Below are positions 60,516 through 64,000 of a stretch of 64,000 nucleotides of DNA, one piece after another. Both the position numbers and the translations under genes were made by a program. The notes under the pieces were generated by a model. That model was not told the origin of the DNA and did not search any database. It saw nothing but the letters and a program-made list of their open reading frames with translations. How positions within the stretch are numbered: position 1 is the first letter of the stretch; each line of letters begins with the position of its first letter. Source of the DNA: DTKD01 sp964494345 (GTDB lineage: Bacteria > Armatimonadota > UBA5829); NCBI GenBank assembly GCA_964494345.1, contig CAZBSI010000004.1, positions 248,001 to 312,000 on the forward strand, in the 5' to 3' direction.

Positions 60516-61585
60516 CTGGCTTTGGCCGCGTTTTTGCGAATCTGTTCTATTTGTTCACTGGTGACCGCGCGTTCAAAACTGCGGAATCCCGCCATTTTGA
60601 ACCCGTGTTTATCGGCCATATCCGATATCGCCGTCACCTGCCCGACGGATACTTCACGACCCAGGGTGTAGCTTTCGTAACGACCCTCCAGCGCCAGAAT
60701 CATCGTCTCGCTCATACACGCATAAGCCGTCTTAGGAGGGAAGCCGAAGTTAAAATTGAAGTCGACGTCGCCGGGCACGTCTATAACCCCGCCGTCGATT
60801 ATCAACACGTCGTCGCGCTCGCGGCGGACGCTCTCGCCAACGTCTCTCGGACGAGCCACGTCACAGACCACGGCGCCGGGCTTTATGAATGACGGTTCAA
60901 TGATCGCATCTACCGCGCTGGAAACCGTTACTACTATATCCGCATCGCGAATTCCCTCGGCAACATCCGTGGCCACCGAAGCAGATCCGCCGCCAATCGA
61001 CAATTCGTCTGCAACTGCTTGAAGACGATCGACCGAACGGCCGATCAACTTTATCTCGGCACATCTGCCCGCCAGCAATTGAGCGCAGGTTTTGCCGATG
61101 GAACCCGTGGCTCCGACCACCGCTGCCCGCACCTCGTTTGGGTTAATTCCCAACAACTGCGCGCCTTCGATAGCGCCTTCGACCGCTGTGGCTATGGTGT
61201 AGCTGTTGCCAGTCGTGACCGCTATATTCGCTCGTTCGGCGATAGTCACACCCGCATCTCCTACTACTGAGGTGAGAGCGCCGAGGCCGACAATCTTAGC
61301 CCCAAGCTGCTCCGCAATTTTGATAGCTCCCAGGATCTTCTCATATACCTTCTCGACCGGCATGGTCATTATCAGTTTAGGACTCAAAGGACAGCCTACC
61401 AGCCAGCCCTCCGCTTCAACGCCGGCCTTGGAGCGTATGCCGGTTATGTGGGAGACCTCCATAGGGCTTTTATGCTTCATCCCCCACTCCACCCACGATT
61501 CAGGGAGAACCCTTACAAACGGATACTTGCGAGCGACGTCTTTTTTTGCAGACAACGGATGAATTACAAAAGCAAATCTTTCCAA
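60512..61585 (-). CDS. Long-chain acyl-ACP reductase (AAR)-like protein
   Basis: A 357-residue NAD(P)-dependent protein related to cyanobacterial acyl-ACP reductase, which makes fatty aldehydes. Matches include an N-terminal catalytic-type half with LGAKIVGLGALTSVVGDAG and TTGNSYTIATAVEGAIEGA, then a Rossmann domain AAVVGATGSIGKTCAQLLAG with LIGRSVDRLQ, and YACMSETMILALEGRYESYT near the end. The aldehyde-deformylating oxygenase usually paired with it in cyanobacteria is not in view. TTG start with AGAGG 6 bp upstream. In the same operon as a quinate-dehydrogenase-like protein, so both may work together on one pathway; this is inference. Confidence 0.82.
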   Translation of the reverse strand: MERFAFVIHPLSAKKDVARKYPFVRVLPESWVEWGMKHKSPMEVSHITGIRSKAGVEAEGWLVGCPLSPKLIMTMPVEKVYEKILGAIKIAEQLGAKIVGLGALTSVVGDAGVTIAERANIAVTTGNSYTIATAVEGAIEGAQLLGINPNEVRAAVVGATGSIGKTCAQLLAGRCAEIKLIGRSVDRLQAVADELSIGGGSASVATDVAEGIRDADIVVTVSSAVDAIIEPSFIKPGAVVCDVARPRDVGESVRRERDDVLIIDGGVIDVPGDVDFNFNFGFPPKTAYACMSETMILALEGRYESYTLGREVSVGQVTAISDMADKHGFKMAGFRSFERAVTSEQIEQIRKNAAKAR

Positions 61586-61616
61586 AACAAGCCTCTAATC
61601 TTTTATTTGAGCAATA

Positions 61617-62543
61617 TCAGCGGTCGCTGACGATCGTCGGTTTCCAGTTTAATTGGGCCAGCAGCGGATCGTAATCCCCCACCTGCACATCCTCGGGTCT
61701 CTTTCCGAGCAGCGTAATAAGAACGCCTTCGAATACGTTGGTCGCATAATAACGCCCACTTGGAGATTTTAACTGCTCAGGCATACACGTTACAAACATA
61801 CCCAGCCCGCGCTCTTTGAGCATCGTCGTGTCATCCGGGGTAAGCGTATTGGTAATAAGAGTCTTACCTGCCAGCAGCCCGGATTCGACACTGGGCATGG
61901 TTCGCTTAATAAAATGAAAATCCCCGACTATGACATCAGCCCAGTCGAAATATTTCTGATACCTCGGTTTAGACCGTTCCTGTTTCGAGCCTGTAGGATA
62001 CAGCCAACTGAACGGCAATCGGCATATCATCGGCAGAAACGTCGCGGCGGCAAATCGTACGGTTCTGTATGATTTCATAGGAACAGGAACTCTCAGAGCG
62101 AACATCAGATCGCCGTAGATGACTTTTTTTGAGTATTTCGCGATCGTCTGCGCCATTCCGAACCGATCCACCGCACATACTACCAGCACTTTGGAGTTCG
62201 CGAAATCGACGATGTCGTTTTGATGGAGATACTCTATAGTCTTGCGTTCGATGGTGTTTTTGACGCCGCTGCCGTCGACTACGGGTGTGATTTTGGCTAT
62301 TTTAGCCAGCCTGTCGGCGTCGCGGATGGTGTACCGACGCTTCTCCGCCCAAAGGTATCTATCTATGCCGCCGAGTCCGATCGCATCCACTTTACCATCT
62401 AGTTCCCGCATCAATTCGGCGAACCGGAGCATATCCCCGTCTGTGCCTATTCTGGAGACTTCGTAGGTCTCACCGAGGAGTTGGAGTTGGGACGTGCTGT
62501 CACGCTTCGACGCACCTAAGCTGATGCTCACTACTCGCTTCAT
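61617..62543 (-). CDS. Quinate 5-dehydrogenase-like protein
   Basis: A 308-residue protein of the group often annotated as quinate 5-dehydrogenase, with the typical start VVSISLGASKRDSTSQLQLL and VDAIGLGGIDRYLWAEKRRY, then PVVDGSGVKNTIERKTIEYL. I know of no direct biochemical proof for that name. A Rossmann-like middle (VLVVCAVDRFGMAQTIAKYS) and a conserved LITNTLTPDDTTMLKERGLG follow. The ATG has GAGGAGGTG 5 bp upstream. It overlaps dusB by 44 bp and precedes the acyl-ACP-reductase-like gene. Confidence 0.75.
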   Translation of the reverse strand: MKRVVSISLGASKRDSTSQLQLLGETYEVSRIGTDGDMLRFAELMRELDGKVDAIGLGGIDRYLWAEKRRYTIRDADRLAKIAKITPVVDGSGVKNTIERKTIEYLHQNDIVDFANSKVLVVCAVDRFGMAQTIAKYSKKVIYGDLMFALRVPVPMKSYRTVRFAAATFLPMICRLPFSWLYPTGSKQERSKPRYQKYFDWADVIVGDFHFIKRTMPSVESGLLAGKTLITNTLTPDDTTMLKERGLGMFVTCMPEQLKSPSGRYYATNVFEGVLITLLGKRPEDVQVGDYDPLLAQLNWKPTIVSDR

Positions 62544-63498
62544 CCAGCACCTCCTCTATTTCCTCGATTGATTTTGTGGTCATAAGCCGACCTCTGAGCC
62601 TCGGAGCACCGGGCATTCCCTTGATATACCATACCAGATGCCCTCGCATCTCTTTTGCGGCGCGTCTTTCGCCGAGCAGTTGTTGGAGCAATATGGCGTG
62701 CTCCCTGGCAGCAGCGAGTTTCTCCGGTATGCCTGGCGGGGGCAAAAGCTGGCCGGTGCGTACATATTGGTCGATTCTTCTGAACAGCCACGGGTCTCCG
62801 AGCGCACCCCGTCCGATCATTAAACCATCACAACCCGTGCGCTTTAACGCATCCGCCGCGGCTTGCGGCGAAGAGATATCCCCATTTGCCAGCACAGGAA
62901 TCCGCACGGAGTTTTTTACCTCGGCTATTATATCCCAATCGGCCGTGCCTGAATATCCCTGCTCCGCTGCCCTGCCGTGAACCGTGATCGCGTCGATTCC
63001 GCATATTTCCGCAGTCTTTGCCAGATCGAATACCTGCCGGTCCGACATTTTCCAACCTATGCGAGTTTTGATCGTAAGCGGAACGGTTATAGCCTGGCGA
63101 GCGGCAATGAGAATCTCTCGAGCGTTGTTCAAATCTTTAAGCAAAGCGGCTCCGGAACCGCTGCGGGCCACCTTGGGCACGGGGCAGCCGAAGTTTATGT
63201 CGATAATATCGGCGCCTGCATCTTGCAACATCTTTCCGGCAATAGCGACGGTTTCGGGGTCGCCGCTGAAGAGTTGAGCCGCGACGGGGCGCTCTTCATC
63301 AGTCCAGTCGATCATCGTGTCGGTGCGAGGATCGCGGTATTTGCACGCATACGCGCTGAACATCTCAGTTGTAACCAATCCGCATCCGCCCGCGCGCTTG
63401 CACATAATACGAAACGCCCGGTTTGTCACACCAGCCATCGGCGCCAATACAAGCGGCGTGGTGATTTCTATGTTGCCTATAAAAAAGGGAGAATACAT
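62500..63498 (-). CDS. dusB: tRNA-dihydrouridine synthase
   Basis: An FMN enzyme of 332 residues that reduces uridines in tRNA. N-terminal FMN site LVLAPMAGVTNRAFRIMCKR, the Dus signature IDINFGCPVPKVARSGSGAA with the catalytic Cys, VPLTIKTRIGW, VHGRAAEQGYSG, PVLANGDISSPQ and GLMIGRGALGDPWLF. Length and motifs fit DusB. It follows coaX after 23 bp, and its 3' end overlaps the next gene by 44 bp, which suggests close coupling. Confidence 0.96.
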   Translation of the reverse strand: MYSPFFIGNIEITTPLVLAPMAGVTNRAFRIMCKRAGGCGLVTTEMFSAYACKYRDPRTDTMIDWTDEERPVAAQLFSGDPETVAIAGKMLQDAGADIIDINFGCPVPKVARSGSGAALLKDLNNAREILIAARQAITVPLTIKTRIGWKMSDRQVFDLAKTAEICGIDAITVHGRAAEQGYSGTADWDIIAEVKNSVRIPVLANGDISSPQAAADALKRTGCDGLMIGRGALGDPWLFRRIDQYVRTGQLLPPPGIPEKLAAAREHAILLQQLLGERRAAKEMRGHLVWYIKGMPGAPRLRGRLMTTKSIEEIEEVLDEASSEHQLRCVEA

Positions 63499-63521
63499 TG
63501 GAGAATTATGCTCAGCAATTA

Positions 63522-64000
63522 CTATTTGTTAGTCAAGCGATCGTAGATAATCCGCAGCCCATCCAGAGTCAGCAGATCGTCGCAGCGCTCGATTGTTCGG
63601 CTATGTTCAGCGATGACGTCGGCCAGTCCACCCGTTGCGATCACCCTCGCCCCGCCGCCAAGCTCCTGTTGAAATCTATCTACCAGCGCATCCACCATCC
63701 CGGCAAAGCCGAATATTATCCCGGATTGCAGGCTGCCTGCCGTGGTGTCGCCTATGGCTTTATCCGGAGCGACTAACGCGACGCCGGTCAATTTGGCCGC
63801 CCGTGCAAACAACGCATCGAGAGAAATCTGAATACCCGGGGCAATCGCTCCACCCAGATAATCGCCATCCTCCGATACGGCATCCAGAGTCGTACCCGTT
63901 CCAAGGTCGACGACAATCACTTTGCCGCCGTATTTCGCATGCGCAGCAATTGCATTGGCGATCCTGTCTGCTCCAACGTCTCGCACGGGGTGATAGTTGA
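63522..64000 (-). CDS. coaX: Type III pantothenate kinase, 5' end beyond window edge
   Basis: The C-terminal ~159 codons of CoaX, which phosphorylates pantothenate in the first step of coenzyme A synthesis. Visible signatures: YHPVRDVGADRIANAIAAHA at the window edge, VIVVDLGTGTTLDAVSEDG, GAIAPGIQISLDALFARAAK and VIATGGLADVIAEHS. The N-terminal ~100 residues lie outside. First visible gene of the operon running coaX, dusB, quinate-dehydrogenase-like, AAR-like, phosphoesterase. Confidence 0.95.
   Translation of the reverse strand, partial: NYHPVRDVGADRIANAIAAHAKYGGKVIVVDLGTGTTLDAVSEDGDYLGGAIAPGIQISLDALFARAAKLTGVALVAPDKAIGDTTAGSLQSGIIFGFAGMVDALVDRFQQELGGGARVIATGGLADVIAEHSRTIERCDDLLTLDGLRIIYDRLTNK

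Overview
The window is about 55% G+C, densely coded on both strands, and carries clear sigma-70 promoters (TTGACA, 17-18 bp spacer, TATAAT-like). It looks like chromosome of a free-living bacterium, most likely an uncultured member of the Armatimonadota or a neighbouring phylum. The hints are a large Bacillus-type SRP RNA next to dnaX-ybaB-recR, a SigH-type sigma factor, a PEP-CTERM protein, a DUF6785-like membrane protein, a cyanobacterial-type acyl-ACP reductase homologue, and many secreted carbohydrate-active enzymes and peptidases. The phylum is inference; there is no rRNA gene here to settle it.

Layout. 1-2987: aspS (cut by the left edge) and hisS, one operon with a promoter and a leader hairpin. 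3.0-6.2 kb: a secreted polysaccharide deacetylase flanked by mosaic repeats. 6.2-9.7 kb: a DUF6785-like membrane protein and purA. 9.9-12.4 kb: der, plsY and an AMMECR1 protein. 12.5-14.9 kb: a PHP phosphoesterase, then a cyclic-di-GMP riboswitch and terminator ahead of a NamZ-like muramidase. 15.1-18.35 kb: an ABC-2 transporter with a membrane-anchored TPR-like partner. 18.4-25.2 kb: SRP RNA, dnaX, ybaB, recR and a full-length pyruvate:ferredoxin oxidoreductase. 25.2-29.7 kb: a subtilase, a five-copy tandem repeat, a PEP-CTERM protein and a TlpA thioredoxin. 30-35.8 kb: a propeller-like protein, a LuxR-type regulator, a secreted five-blade propeller enzyme, sigH with a DUF4342-like partner, a secreted protein and an AAC(3)-family acetyltransferase. 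35.9-40.2 kb: a U32 protein, an HNH-repeat DNA-binding protein behind a structured leader, a BaiN-type flavoprotein and a small conserved-looking protein. 40.4-48.7 kb: a giant M6 metalloprotease, a GHL10 hydrolase, a pectate-lyase-fold protein and a sialidase. 48.7-54 kb: nadE, an unknown protein, an MBL hydrolase, a J-domain membrane protein and a Gly/Pro-rich secreted protein. 54.5-59.6 kb: DsbD, a PrsA-like isomerase lipoprotein, a FliA/WhiG-type sigma factor and a histidine kinase. 59.6-64 kb: an operon of coaX (cut by the right edge), dusB, a quinate-dehydrogenase-like protein, an acyl-ACP-reductase-like protein and a phosphoesterase.

Three things stand out. First, three large secreted proteins (deacetylase, subtilase, M6 protease) end in the same tandem OB-fold-like module, which points to a shared C-terminal function. 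Second, the intergenic gaps hold a modular family of hairpin repeats whose stems vary by compensatory changes while the loops stay constant. Third, several regulatory RNAs are visible: a c-di-GMP-I riboswitch ahead of a cell-wall hydrolase, a leader hairpin ahead of hisS, and an unassigned structured leader ahead of the HNH-repeat gene.
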